From positions 1-35,341 of the forward strand of contig SLFF01000304.1 in the NCBI GenBank assembly GCA_007124395.1: a stretch of 35,341 nucleotides of DNA. The letters run 5' to 3'. This stretch comes from Thermomicrobiaceae bacterium. GTDB taxonomy: Bacteria; Chloroflexota; Chloroflexia; Thermomicrobiales; Thermomicrobiaceae. Shown in pieces: positions 9,172-17,192 of this stretch (its first letter is position 1; each line of letters opens with the position of its first letter). Both the position numbers and the translations under genes were made by a program. A model generated the notes under the pieces. It saw only the letters and a list, made by a program, of their open reading frames with translations. It searched no databases and was not told the origin of the DNA.

Positions 9172-10245
9172 CTAGTGTTCCGGTGCCTCGTGGGGAATGA
9201 CCTGGCGGGCAATACCGCCGCCGATCAGGCGATTGCCGCTGTAGAGCACCACGGCCTGCCCGGTGGCCAATGGCGGACCCGGCTCGATGAAATCCACTCG
9301 TTCACCGTCCAGACGAACCGGAAAACGCGGCCCCTGATAGCGAACGCGGGCTTCGATGTCGCCGGGAATCTCGCTGTGCCAGATCGGGTCTTCCAGAACC
9401 GCAGCGCTGGTGAGGATTCGATCCTTCGTGGCAACTCTCACCGCACCCGACTCCGGGTCGATTGACGAGACGTACTTGCGTTCCGGTGTAGTGAGGTTCC
9501 ATTGCAGTCCACGACGCTGTCCGATGGTGACATAGGCGATACCCGGATGCTCACCGACGATGCGCCCACCTTCGTCGATCATCGGTCCTGGCTGGCCAGC
9601 CTCCGGACGAGCTTCCGATACCAGATTGCCGACACCCCCGGCAGTCTTGGCGAAGCAGAGGTCGACGGAAGACGCTTTGCTGTGGACATGCAAGTTGCCT
9701 GAGAGCGCCAGATCGCGGACTGTCTGCTTGTCCATCTCACCGAGCGGGAACTGCAAGCGGGAGAGATCATCATGGGTCAACCGGTAGAGTGCGTAGGACT
9801 GATCACGTCGCGGGTCATCGCCCTCGGCCAGGAACCACCGCCCCTCATGCCAGACTCGTCGAACGTAGTGTCCGGTAGCGACGTACTCGATTCCCAGCGA
9901 ATCAGCCAGCTTGAGCAGGGCCGGAATCCGGACCCGGTGATTGCAATTCAGACAGGGATTCGGAGTACGGGCAGCGGCGTAGGAATCAATGGTGAACTGG
10001 GCGACCTCACGGGTGAAATCATCCCGGACATCTCGCACATAGAACGGTATGTCGACCCTGGCCGCAACCTGCCGGGCATCTTCGGCGGCCTGATCACCGC
10101 AGCAGATTCCCTCTTCAAGGCTTTCGGGATCGGAATCGAACAGGCGAAGATGGATCCCGATAGGATCCCATCCTTGCTGCTTGAATGTGAGTGCAGTGAC
10201 CGCGCTATCGACTCCGCCGGAGAGCGCGACAAGTATCTTCGCCAT
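9172..10245 (-). CDS. mnmA: tRNA-uridine 2-sulfurtransferase MnmA
   Basis: MnmA thiolates U34 of tRNAs for Lys, Glu and Gln, using ATP and a sulfur-relay persulfide. The 357-residue protein has the PP-loop LSGGVDS (residues 8-14). It has the catalytic cysteine C101 in NPCLNCNHR and the second cysteine C197 in SVDLCFAK. A VATGHYVRR segment (122-130) and the C-terminal beta-barrel domain are also present. All residues needed for activity are visible. The start is the ATG at 10243-10245, with only a weak purine stretch upstream. MnmE, which modifies position 5 of the same wobble uridine, is encoded at 32098-33498. A terminator separates mnmA from the upstream P450 gene. Confidence 0.93.
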   Translation of the reverse strand: MAKILVALSGGVDSAVTALTFKQQGWDPIGIHLRLFDSDPESLEEGICCGDQAAEDARQVAARVDIPFYVRDVRDDFTREVAQFTIDSYAAARTPNPCLNCNHRVRIPALLKLADSLGIEYVATGHYVRRVWHEGRWFLAEGDDPRRDQSYALYRLTHDDLSRLQFPLGEMDKQTVRDLALSGNLHVHSKASSVDLCFAKTAGGVGNLVSEARPEAGQPGPMIDEGGRIVGEHPGIAYVTIGQRRGLQWNLTTPERKYVSSIDPESGAVRVATKDRILTSAAVLEDPIWHSEIPGDIEARVRYQGPRFPVRLDGERVDFIEPGPPLATGQAVVLYSGNRLIGGGIARQVIPHEAPEH

Positions 10246-10281
10246 GAGTTCGATCTTTCGTAGCTCGCCGATGAGCGACTA

Positions 10282-10323
10282 AAAGAAATACAGAGGGGCA
10301 GCCGCTCGAAGCGCTGCCCCCTC
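10282..10323 (-). terminator. Rho-independent terminator of the P450 gene
   Basis: GGGGCAGC (10295-10302) pairs with GCTGCCCC (10313-10320), extended by a flanking GA/TC pair beyond a one-base bulge. On the minus strand the stem is followed by the T-rich TCTGTATTTCTTTT. It lies 29 bp after the P450 stop and before mnmA. Confidence 0.75.
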
Positions 10324-10351
10324 GGGAAGTATAGCAAAATCGGTCCGGGCG

Positions 10352-11626
10352 TCAGTGCTGCGGCGCAAGCCGCAAATTGCTGGTCCTGACGTTCTGGATG
10401 ATGAACCGGCTGTTCGGAGCAGTGGGCATCTGTGACAGATCGATTTCCAGGTCCTGTTCCGGAATATCGTAGTCCATATCGGAGACGAGTTTCCGGACTG
10501 CGACCTTCATCAGATCGATCGTAATCCACTCTCCCGGACACCGATGATTGCGGTAGTGGTCGCCACCTCCCTGGGGGATCAGGTTGTAGGCACTCTCATC
10601 CCATTCCTGGAATCGCTCTGGACGAAACTCATCCGGATCCTTCCAGGACCGGGGATCGCGGTTGGTTCCGTGCAGATCGAGCATGACTTTGCGTCCTTTC
10701 GGAAACGTGAAGCCGCGCCACTGGAATTCCTTGCGGACCCTCGCCATCTGGAAGGGAAAGAATGGATAGAATCGACGGACTTCCTGAACGAAGTGCTCGA
10801 TCTCGTCATCGCCAGCAGCCTTCAGCTTCCGGCGCATCTCGGGATGTTCATGAAGGGCCAGGGCGGCAAAGACGATGAATCGTCCAATTGCCACAGTTGG
10901 ACGCAGAATGTTGAGAAGGTCGACCGCGGCATGGCCTTTATCCATCAACCTCCCTTTGAGATCCCGATGATTGGCAATGATGTAGAGCGCGGTACCTTCT
11001 GGAACCTGGCGTTTCTTTTTTCTGACGTCTTCGATGATGTCGCTGATCCATTTTTCGGTCCGGTCTCGGGCGCTCCGACCTCGCCAGTGATCCCTGCCGA
11101 CTGCTCCCGCGCCTTCAATCATCGCTGCGATATCGGCCGTTCGCTCTTCCACGTCGGCTTCCTCGAGCGGGACTCCGGTCCACTCGAACACTGCCCGTGC
11201 AATGACTTTCTCCGCCTCATCGAGAAGGACGATGTCGTCGCGCATCGTCTCCCACTTGATGGCAGCGTCATCCCAGTGCCGGGACATAGCATTCTTCATG
11301 TCTTTGAGGCGCGCCGGGGTCATCATCGACATGAACATCTGTTTGCGCCAGCGGTGCGCTTCGTCGTCGAGCCCCTGCACTCCTCCTTCACCGAGAAGTG
11401 TCTTGTTGACCCGGCCAGGGGTTACGCCTTTCCGCTCGAAGAGTTCTTCATCGTAGAATAGCTTCGATGCTTCTTCTCCACTTATGCAGATGACCTTGCG
11501 GAGCATCAGTCGAGTTTCGAAGATGTCTGACTGAAGTTCTCTCTGACGTTTCCTGACGAACTGATACCCATCCGATGCGAGTGAAAGCGTGTTGTCGAAT
11601 CCGGAATCCTGCGGGATCTGAGCCAC
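10352..11626 (-). CDS. CYP152-type cytochrome P450 peroxygenase (fatty-acid hydroxylase-like)
   Basis: The protein (424 residues) is a P450 with the hallmarks of the CYP152 peroxygenases, which use hydrogen peroxide directly to hydroxylate or decarboxylate fatty acids without a redox partner. The haem-ligand loop is QGGGDHYRNHRCPGEW with C363. The K-helix motif is EVRR (E282, R285). The I helix has R242-P243 (LRPTVAIGRF) in place of the usual acid-alcohol pair; these numbers match P450-BSbeta. Position Q84 (GGVQGLD) aligns with Gln85 of the hydroxylase P450-BSbeta, not His85 of the decarboxylase OleT, so hydroxylation is favoured (inference). The start is GTG at 11624-11626, with GAAAGGAG upstream. 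It is monocistronic, with its own terminator. Confidence 0.88.
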   Translation of the reverse strand: MAQIPQDSGFDNTLSLASDGYQFVRKRQRELQSDIFETRLMLRKVICISGEEASKLFYDEELFERKGVTPGRVNKTLLGEGGVQGLDDEAHRWRKQMFMSMMTPARLKDMKNAMSRHWDDAAIKWETMRDDIVLLDEAEKVIARAVFEWTGVPLEEADVEERTADIAAMIEGAGAVGRDHWRGRSARDRTEKWISDIIEDVRKKKRQVPEGTALYIIANHRDLKGRLMDKGHAAVDLLNILRPTVAIGRFIVFAALALHEHPEMRRKLKAAGDDEIEHFVQEVRRFYPFFPFQMARVRKEFQWRGFTFPKGRKVMLDLHGTNRDPRSWKDPDEFRPERFQEWDESAYNLIPQGGGDHYRNHRCPGEWITIDLMKVAVRKLVSDMDYDIPEQDLEIDLSQMPTAPNSRFIIQNVRTSNLRLAPQH

Positions 11627-11892
11627 GGAACGCTCCTTTCAACCTGGACGGCGAAATACATAGCCGGAACGGACGTGTTGGTAGTCGGTCTCGCGCTAAA
11701 AGTGTGCCAGCGAAAATCAATTCGGTTGTCGGTTTTCCGTATCGTGCACTTGCATAGGGGCACCTGCGGCGGGAACTCCTCGTCGTTTCGGATGGATGAT
11801 CTTGTACGGCAAAGAGAGGCCTCGTATCTGGCCACCGGGAACTCGGGTAGAATCCCGGATAGCGTGGTTTATCAAACTGGAAAGGGTCCCGA

Positions 11893-13152
11893 GTGAACGA
11901 GCAGGAACAGAAAGCATTCGACCTCGTTGAGGCGAACGAAGCGAAACTTCTCGAGCGATACAAAACGGTGATCGGGGTCGATACCTCTGTGCCACCGGGA
12001 GATACCTACGAGGAACTCATCGACAAGCTGGAGCCGGAATTTCAGCGCCTCGGATTCAAGACCGAGCGGGTGACGATCCCTGAATCGGAGTACGCTCACA
12101 TCCCCTTGCCGTTGAAGGGACCCCGCACGAATCTGGTGGCAACACGATCAACCGGCAAGGAGCCGATTACGATCTATGCCCATATGGACGTGGTTCCGGT
12201 CGAAGAAGCCTGGACCGAGGAGCCGTTCGGGGCTGAAGTCAAGGACGGCAAGATCTACGGACGTGGCACCGCGGACATGAAAGGTGCGATTGCCTCGGTA
12301 CTGACCGCGGTGGAGTGCATGGACGAAGCCGGTGTGGAGCCGAACTTCGACTTGATCGTCTGCCTGTGTACCGACGAAGAGATCGGTGGCTACCCGGGTA
12401 TCGAATATCTGGCGAAGCAGGGGTATGTAAAGGGCCACATGCTCTGTCTTGAAGGTGGTCAGGATCCGATGACCTGGCTCGGATCGGCCGGAAGCGTCGA
12501 TGTCACGATCACGGTCACTGGCGAAAGCTGCCATTCCGGGATGAACTACCTCGGTATCAACGCGATCGACGCCATGATCCCGGTGTTGAACGAGCTGTAC
12601 GAGCTGAAGAAAGAGGTCGAGGTTCGAGAGTCTGAATTGCCAGGATCATCGCATCCAAAGGCCCGCTCCTCGAAGATGACCCCGATGTTCAACTTCGCGA
12701 TCATCAACGGGGGTGTGAAATCGAACATCGTCCCGGCCACCTCCACACTGTTGATCAACCGGCGATTCATTCCTGAAGAAACTTACGAGCAGGTGACGCA
12801 GGAGATCCAGGATGCCGTCGATCGCGCCAAAGAGAAAAGCCCGGCCAGAGCGATCGATGTCAGCTTCTACGACGTCTATCCGGCGATGAAGCTGGATCCG
12901 AACGGTCCCCGTATGGCCAAGATGAAGGAGTCTGTGCAACTGGTGCAGGGCTACTCCGATGAGGAGTGGAAGGCATTCGCGGTTGCCGGATCTACGGACA
13001 TGGCAAACGTTCAGCAGGTCATGGGCTGGACCGATATTCCGTTCCGGGGACCGGGCCGGATGACCAGCCGGGCGCATGGAGCTGACGAGCACGTCTACGT
13101 GGAGGATGCCAAGGCCCACGTGAAAGAGTTGATTCACTATCTCGCGTTCTAG
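11893..13152 (+). CDS. M20-family metallopeptidase (ArgE/DapE-like)
   Basis: This is a 419-residue di-zinc amidohydrolase of the ArgE/DapE/ACY1 group, which cleaves N-acyl amino acids or small peptides. Metal-binding and catalytic residues are visible: H97 and D99 in YAHMDVVP, D128 in GRGTADMKG, E162-E163 in TDEEIGG, and a late histidine in RAHGADEHVYV. The lid domain (about 185-300) interrupts the catalytic domain as usual. The start is GTG at 11893, with GGAAAGGG about 8 nt upstream. It is transcribed divergently from the P450 gene. The 266 bp between them holds no gene; an inverted ACCGGGA/TCCCGG pair flanks a TAGAAT at 11848-11853, possibly this gene's -10. No biosynthetic neighbour identifies the substrate. 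Confidence 0.88.
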   Translation: MNEQEQKAFDLVEANEAKLLERYKTVIGVDTSVPPGDTYEELIDKLEPEFQRLGFKTERVTIPESEYAHIPLPLKGPRTNLVATRSTGKEPITIYAHMDVVPVEEAWTEEPFGAEVKDGKIYGRGTADMKGAIASVLTAVECMDEAGVEPNFDLIVCLCTDEEIGGYPGIEYLAKQGYVKGHMLCLEGGQDPMTWLGSAGSVDVTITVTGESCHSGMNYLGINAIDAMIPVLNELYELKKEVEVRESELPGSSHPKARSSKMTPMFNFAIINGGVKSNIVPATSTLLINRRFIPEETYEQVTQEIQDAVDRAKEKSPARAIDVSFYDVYPAMKLDPNGPRMAKMKESVQLVQGYSDEEWKAFAVAGSTDMANVQQVMGWTDIPFRGPGRMTSRAHGADEHVYVEDAKAHVKELIHYLAF

Positions 13153-13197
13153 GTGTTGTACGGGGCAAGTGAACGATTGTTGAAATCCGCGTATTTT

Positions 13198-13232
13198 GAC
13201 GAGCCAGATCCACTGGGGTCTGGCCTCGTCTT
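13198..13232 (+). terminator. Stem-loop after the M20 peptidase gene, probable terminator
   Basis: GACGAG (13198-13203) pairs with CTCGTC (13225-13230), and CCAGA with TCTGG inside it, with a one-base bulge. The stem is strong but only two T residues follow directly, so termination may be partial. Confidence 0.5.
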
Positions 13233-13274
13233 CACGATCTGTGTTGCACGAACGCGATACGACAGAGGGGACCG

Positions 13275-13880
13275 GTGGTGAGTAAGGAGCAATCCGGCGA
13301 TGTGATTCTTGCCGGTGAGAAGGTCTATCTCGGGCAGGTTCGTCGGGATCTGGCCCCGGTGTATCGCCGGTGGCTGAACGATCTTCAGGTCTCTCGAACG
13401 CTGGGGGTGATCAACTATCAGGGGTTGCCGCTGACGGATGAAGACGAGTTCGACTGGTTCGATGCCGTCCGCGCTGACAAGGGTGAAGCTGTCTTCGGGA
13501 TCTATGAACGTGAGACCGGCCGACCGGTTGGAAACGGCGGACTGTCTGAGACCCGGCTTCCCAACCGGTCGGCAGAGTTCGGTATCGCGATTGGCGAACG
13601 AGACGCACACGGACAGGGATACGGCACCGAGGCGACCCGCCTGATCCTCGACTACGGATTCAACGTTCTGGGCCTGCATCATATCTGGCTGAAGTGTGTC
13701 GAATTCAACCATGCCGGTATTCGGGCGTATGAAAAAGCCGGATTCCAGCAGGCAGGGCGATTGCGTGAGGCCTGGCAACTCGGCGGCAAGCAGTATGATG
13801 TGCTCCTGATGGACGTCCTGGCTCGCGACTTCGAGAGTCCGGTCGTGAAGGATCTGCTCGATATACCCGGAGACGAATGA
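13275..13880 (+). CDS. GNAT-family N-acetyltransferase (RimJ/RimL-like)
   Basis: The 201-residue protein is a single GNAT domain that would transfer an acetyl group from acetyl-CoA to an amine or a protein N-terminus. The acetyl-CoA-binding loop is ERDAHGQGYGTEATRLIL (about 116-133). It is followed by LHHIWLKCVEFNHAGIRAYEKAGF, characteristic of the RimJ/RimL and SpeG branch. The frame starts at GTG 13275, with AGAGGGG upstream; a second GTG follows at once. The gene is 22 bp upstream of a methyltransferase and is probably co-transcribed with it. The substrate cannot be read from sequence. Confidence 0.85.
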   Translation: MVSKEQSGDVILAGEKVYLGQVRRDLAPVYRRWLNDLQVSRTLGVINYQGLPLTDEDEFDWFDAVRADKGEAVFGIYERETGRPVGNGGLSETRLPNRSAEFGIAIGERDAHGQGYGTEATRLILDYGFNVLGLHHIWLKCVEFNHAGIRAYEKAGFQQAGRLREAWQLGGKQYDVLLMDVLARDFESPVVKDLLDIPGDE

Positions 13881-13902
13881 CCGGCAACAGGGGGAGCGCG
13901 AT

Positions 13903-14646
13903 ATGGCAGAGGCTACTGGCTGGATGGAAGACGATTCGCAGAAGTTCATCGAGCTGGGAGATCTGGTGGTTCCATCCCGGTACGAACAAGCACGCCTGAT
14001 CTGTGATCTGATCCCTGCATCTCCCGGAGACCATTTCATGGGCGTCGATATTGGCTGCGGTGAGGGGTTGCTCTCGAAGACGATTCTGGAGCGGTTCCCC
14101 GAAGCGCAAATGACGTTACTGGATGGCTCTGAAGCGATGCTTACCCGAGCGGCCGAGAACCTCGGTGAGTATGCCTATCAGATCGATCTTCGTCAGTTCG
14201 ACCTGAAGCAGACGGACTGGCTGGATGAGCTTCCACGCCGGTTCCGGTGCATCGTGTCATCACTGGCGATTCATCATCTCGACGATGCGGGCAAACAGGC
14301 TCTGTATCAGGCGCTGTTCGATCATCTTGCCCCTGGCGGCGTGATGCTGATCGCTGATCTGGTGCATCCGCCGAACGAGCAGATCGCTGAAGCATGGGCC
14401 AATGAATGGGATCGGGATGTGCGGGAGCAGTCGCTGGCTCGCACGGGGTCTCTGCACGCCTTCGACCAGTTCCAGAATGGCTGGAATCACTATCGCACGC
14501 CGGACGTCGAGTTCGATAAGCCGTCACTGCTGCTGGATCAACTGCAGTGGCTGGAAGAGATCGGGTTCAGCGGGGTCGGATGTTTCTGGCTCCGGGCAGG
14601 ACATGCGGTGTTCGGAGGATACCGGCCACCTACTAATCGCGATTGA
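13903..14646 (+). CDS. Class I SAM-dependent methyltransferase
   Basis: This 247-residue protein has a Rossmann-type methyltransferase fold. Motif I is GVDIGCGEGLLSKTIL (about residues 47-62), motif II contains the acidic LLDGS, and the post-motif region has SSLAIHHLDD followed by LAPGGVMLIADLV. The pattern resembles small-molecule methyltransferases of the UbiE/trans-aconitate type, but the substrate is unknown. A GGGGGAGCGCG site precedes the ATG. It ends convergently with the VOC gene, and the two overlap by 14 bp in a palindrome. Both proteins end in Asn-Arg-Asp. Confidence 0.85.
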   Translation: MAEATGWMEDDSQKFIELGDLVVPSRYEQARLICDLIPASPGDHFMGVDIGCGEGLLSKTILERFPEAQMTLLDGSEAMLTRAAENLGEYAYQIDLRQFDLKQTDWLDELPRRFRCIVSSLAIHHLDDAGKQALYQALFDHLAPGGVMLIADLVHPPNEQIAEAWANEWDRDVREQSLARTGSLHAFDQFQNGWNHYRTPDVEFDKPSLLLDQLQWLEEIGFSGVGCFWLRAGHAVFGGYRPPTNRD

Positions 14647-15082
14647 CGCGCTTATTGAGCTGTCGTAACGTCTCCGACCAGCGCGTTTGCGGTAGTTCGG
14701 TATTGAGCTCGATCAGATTGCCGTCTGGATCACGAAGATGGGCCGACCGTATTCCGTGATCCGGCTGATCAGTCGGCGGGTTGACCAGTGTTGCTCCGTG
14801 TTCAATGAGCCGGTTGGCCCGGAAGTCGACGTCATCTACGATGATGATCATCATGACCGGATCCTGTCCCGATCGTTCCGACGGCTGATCGGACGTGCCG
14901 ACCATCTCCGCCATCCGCTGACGAGAGAAGATCGCCAGATCGACTCCGGCGCCGGTATCTAGATCGGCATAGACACCATCCTCATCTCCCCATCGAACCC
15001 GAAACTCCAGCGCATCCCGGTAGAACCGGAACAGCTCCGGAAACTGACGGGTAAGCAGGCGGATATGGCTGAGGCGCATCAT
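14633..15082 (-). CDS. VOC (glyoxalase/bleomycin-resistance) superfamily protein
   Basis: This is a 149-residue protein with the paired beta-alpha-beta-beta-beta modules of the vicinal oxygen chelate fold. It shows LTRQFPELFRFYRDALEF near the N-terminus and RSAHLRDPDGNLIELNTEL near residues 113-131; the glutamate in LIELN is the usual metal ligand. Members include glyoxalase I, dioxygenases and antibiotic-binding proteins, so no reaction can be assigned. The start (ATG at 15080-15082) is 13 nt after the stop of the large unknown gene, suggesting co-transcription. Confidence 0.82.
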   Translation of the reverse strand: MMRLSHIRLLTRQFPELFRFYRDALEFRVRWGDEDGVYADLDTGAGVDLAIFSRQRMAEMVGTSDQPSERSGQDPVMMIIIVDDVDFRANRLIEHGATLVNPPTDQPDHGIRSAHLRDPDGNLIELNTELPQTRWSETLRQLNKRVNRD

Positions 15083-15095
15083 GGCTGGCTTCCGA

Positions 15096-16871
15096 TCACG
15101 TGTCTCGCGATAGCACTCCGGTCAGTTCGAAGATGCGCTGAAGGATGAGCAGGGTCGATGCGTAGGTGGAATCCATCCCGTAGTAGGACAGTCCGCGGGC
15201 ACCCAGCGTCTGCGCCCGGGTATACGGGGTATCCGATGCGTAGTGGATGATCCCGAGATCGAACGGCAACTCGACCAGATTGACGTTCTCGTTGTGGCCA
15301 AATCGGGTCAGGAATGTATCTTCGAAAATCGCGCTGAGGTATGGTCCTGCTTCCATCTCGACAACGGTGAAGTTCTCCCGGTAGAAGAAGTCGAGATACT
15401 CCCGGTTCTGGAGATAGGTGCCGAGTACGGTCACTGCGCGCTGGTGGTCGAGTGCTGATCCGTAGACCAGAAACGGCGAGAAATCTTCCGAGGCGAAGAT
15501 GTTCTGGAACCAGTAGGTATTGCCGCTGTGCTCATCGTAGACCACGTCCGAGAGCATCACATCACCGATGCGGGCGTTGAGGGTGGCCGCTTTGCCCAGG
15601 ATGTAGATGCCTTTGAGTTGATGGGTGTTGATCGCGATCTGGTTGAGTATGTGATAGGCGCTCATGCCCAGCGGGTAGTTGATGTTGACGATGACAGCAT
15701 CGCTCTGCGATGGATCGATTGTGCCGAGTGCGGCCAGCCGTGGATCGAAACCGTCAGGCGACAGTTTGTTGACCTCGATTATCTGGACGTCGGCATCGAG
15801 GACACTGCCCGGGTCGATCGAGGCGATCCCTACGGTTTCTTCCTCGTCGTTCCGCGCCCGGCGCTGTTCTGGGTGATCGTGGAAGAACTGACGGGCGCTG
15901 AAGTAGAGAAAGTTGTCCCAGCTGCTGCGGGTATCGCCAGAGCGCAGCTTCTCCAGCTCTTCGATCAGCTCTGGATCCTGTGTCTCTTCCACGTACTGGA
16001 CCAACTGATCCCGACGGCGTCGTGCGGTGCCAGACAGAGTATTGACGATACTGTGCGTGTTCGAGGAGACGAAATAGAGTGGGCGTTCGTCCAGTGCATT
16101 CTCTCGCAGGAATCGCTCGATCGGCCTCCACCAGGATCGAGTGCTCCGGGTGTAGCCAGCATACGTTCCGCCGTGCATCTGGATCGTTAGCCGCTTTCGC
16201 TCCCGGGCGATGCAGCGGATGGTGTCGGCGAATTCGCTGCCCCAGGCGGTTTTCAATCGATCCCAGTCTCGATCGGTCATCCCCAGCGCGTCCCGGATCG
16301 CGGGTTCCTCGTCTTCGGTGATGTCCCGGTCTTCGACCATTTCCGTCAGATCGGGCGACTCCTGGAAGATCGTGTGCATCTTGTTCCACTCGACTTGCCA
16401 GGCGACGATGGTGGGGAGCAGATCATCGAGGTCCGAGGTCGAGGCAACGTAGACCGCCAGGGTCCCTTCACCGTTGTCGTACCAGCGACGCCGTCGGCCG
16501 GGTGCCGTGACCGGCTCCCAGTTCTCGAGATCGTCGTACCCATGTCTGGCGAAGACATACGGAGACTGTCCGAGCGCGATGTGGCGGGTGTGAACGATCG
16601 AGCAAGGCAACCGCATGGTGCTGTACATGAACGCGTTCATGTCCGGAATCGGTTCCGCAGCTCCAGCGTGGAGGGATGATTCGATATTCAGATGTGCCGG
16701 GACGAGTGTCTCGATCTTGATCGGGCCGGTACTGCGCAACAACGTGTTGTAAGTGCGAACGTAGAGGTCTACCTCACGCTTTCCGGCAAGGTTCGGCTCA
16801 GTTTGAGGCCGTCCATGACGCGACACCTCGGATTCGATCGATGAATCGTGGCGGAGTTCGGAAGAACGCAC
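15096..16871 (-). CDS. Large conserved-looking protein of unknown function with a nucleoside-phosphorylase-like C-terminal part
   Basis: This 591-residue protein has no signal peptide or membrane segment. I do not recognise a characterised family; it may belong to a catalogued domain of unknown function (possibly DUF6909), which I cannot verify. The N-terminal half (about 33-330) is rich in Arg, Trp and acidic residues, with DLYVRTYNTLLRSTG and an HGGTYAGYTRSTRSWW segment. The C-terminal part (about 370-590) has two stretches resembling purine-nucleoside/uridine phosphorylases: LKGIYILGKAATL followed by RIGDVMLSDVVYD, and VVEMEAGPYL. This suggests a nucleoside- or sugar-phosphate-binding fold (inference). 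The start is GTG at 16869-16871, behind a perfect AGGAGGTGA ribosome site. A perfect TATAAT lies 40 bp upstream. Its ribosome site is the strongest in the window, so high expression is likely. Confidence 0.75.
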   Translation of the reverse strand: MRSSELRHDSSIESEVSRHGRPQTEPNLAGKREVDLYVRTYNTLLRSTGPIKIETLVPAHLNIESSLHAGAAEPIPDMNAFMYSTMRLPCSIVHTRHIALGQSPYVFARHGYDDLENWEPVTAPGRRRRWYDNGEGTLAVYVASTSDLDDLLPTIVAWQVEWNKMHTIFQESPDLTEMVEDRDITEDEEPAIRDALGMTDRDWDRLKTAWGSEFADTIRCIARERKRLTIQMHGGTYAGYTRSTRSWWRPIERFLRENALDERPLYFVSSNTHSIVNTLSGTARRRRDQLVQYVEETQDPELIEELEKLRSGDTRSSWDNFLYFSARQFFHDHPEQRRARNDEEETVGIASIDPGSVLDADVQIIEVNKLSPDGFDPRLAALGTIDPSQSDAVIVNINYPLGMSAYHILNQIAINTHQLKGIYILGKAATLNARIGDVMLSDVVYDEHSGNTYWFQNIFASEDFSPFLVYGSALDHQRAVTVLGTYLQNREYLDFFYRENFTVVEMEAGPYLSAIFEDTFLTRFGHNENVNLVELPFDLGIIHYASDTPYTRAQTLGARGLSYYGMDSTYASTLLILQRIFELTGVLSRDT

Positions 16872-16910
16872 GCGGTCACCTCCTGTCGATCGGCTATGCG
16901 AATTCCGGGC

Positions 16911-16916
16911 ATTATA
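16911..16916 (-). promoter_or_regulatory. Perfect -10 hexamer upstream of the large unknown gene
   Basis: ATTATA on the plus strand gives TATAAT on the minus strand, about 40 bp before the GTG start. No matching -35 hexamer is visible at 16-18 bp, so this is a partial promoter prediction. Confidence 0.4.
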
Positions 16917-16933
16917 CCGATGATGGGAGGTGA

Positions 16934-17188
16934 CTAGGGCTGCTGGCGGCGACGGTTTCGACGAAAGACCTCATCCTGCACCACAATGAGCACTCCGGCA
17001 GTCCCGAGAAAGAGGAAGACGAAGCCGGACCAGGTGAAGGATGCGGCAATGCCGCTACCGAATCCACCGGCGGCCAGCAGTGCCATCGACCAGCCGATTC
17101 CGGCTGCGATCCGCCCGATCTTGATGTAGCGACCGAGGACGATGATCACGCAGAACAGGGTGATGCCGAGGACGCTCCAGAGAAGCAT
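16934..17188 (-). CDS. Small integral membrane protein, unknown function
   Basis: The 84-residue product is mostly hydrophobic. It has a first membrane segment near residues 3-19 (MLLWSVLGITLFCVIIVLG), a second around 28-50, and a third around 52-71. It ends in a basic RRNRRRQQP tail, expected in the cytoplasm. I choose the ATG at 17186-17188 because it lies 4 nt after the kinase stop and has GGAGAG upstream. The longer open frame to 17248 would overlap the kinase gene. It is the last gene of the regulator-kinase operon and is translationally coupled to it. A role as an accessory or modulator of the kinase is inference only. Confidence 0.7.
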   Translation of the reverse strand: MLLWSVLGITLFCVIIVLGRYIKIGRIAAGIGWSMALLAAGGFGSGIAASFTWSGFVFLFLGTAGVLIVVQDEVFRRNRRRQQP

Positions 17189-17192
17189 CCAG

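Noticed and set aside
10544..11461. A 305-codon open frame antisense to the P450 gene
   Set aside because: The P450 haem loop, K helix and I helix are all intact on the minus strand; the antisense frame has no domain.
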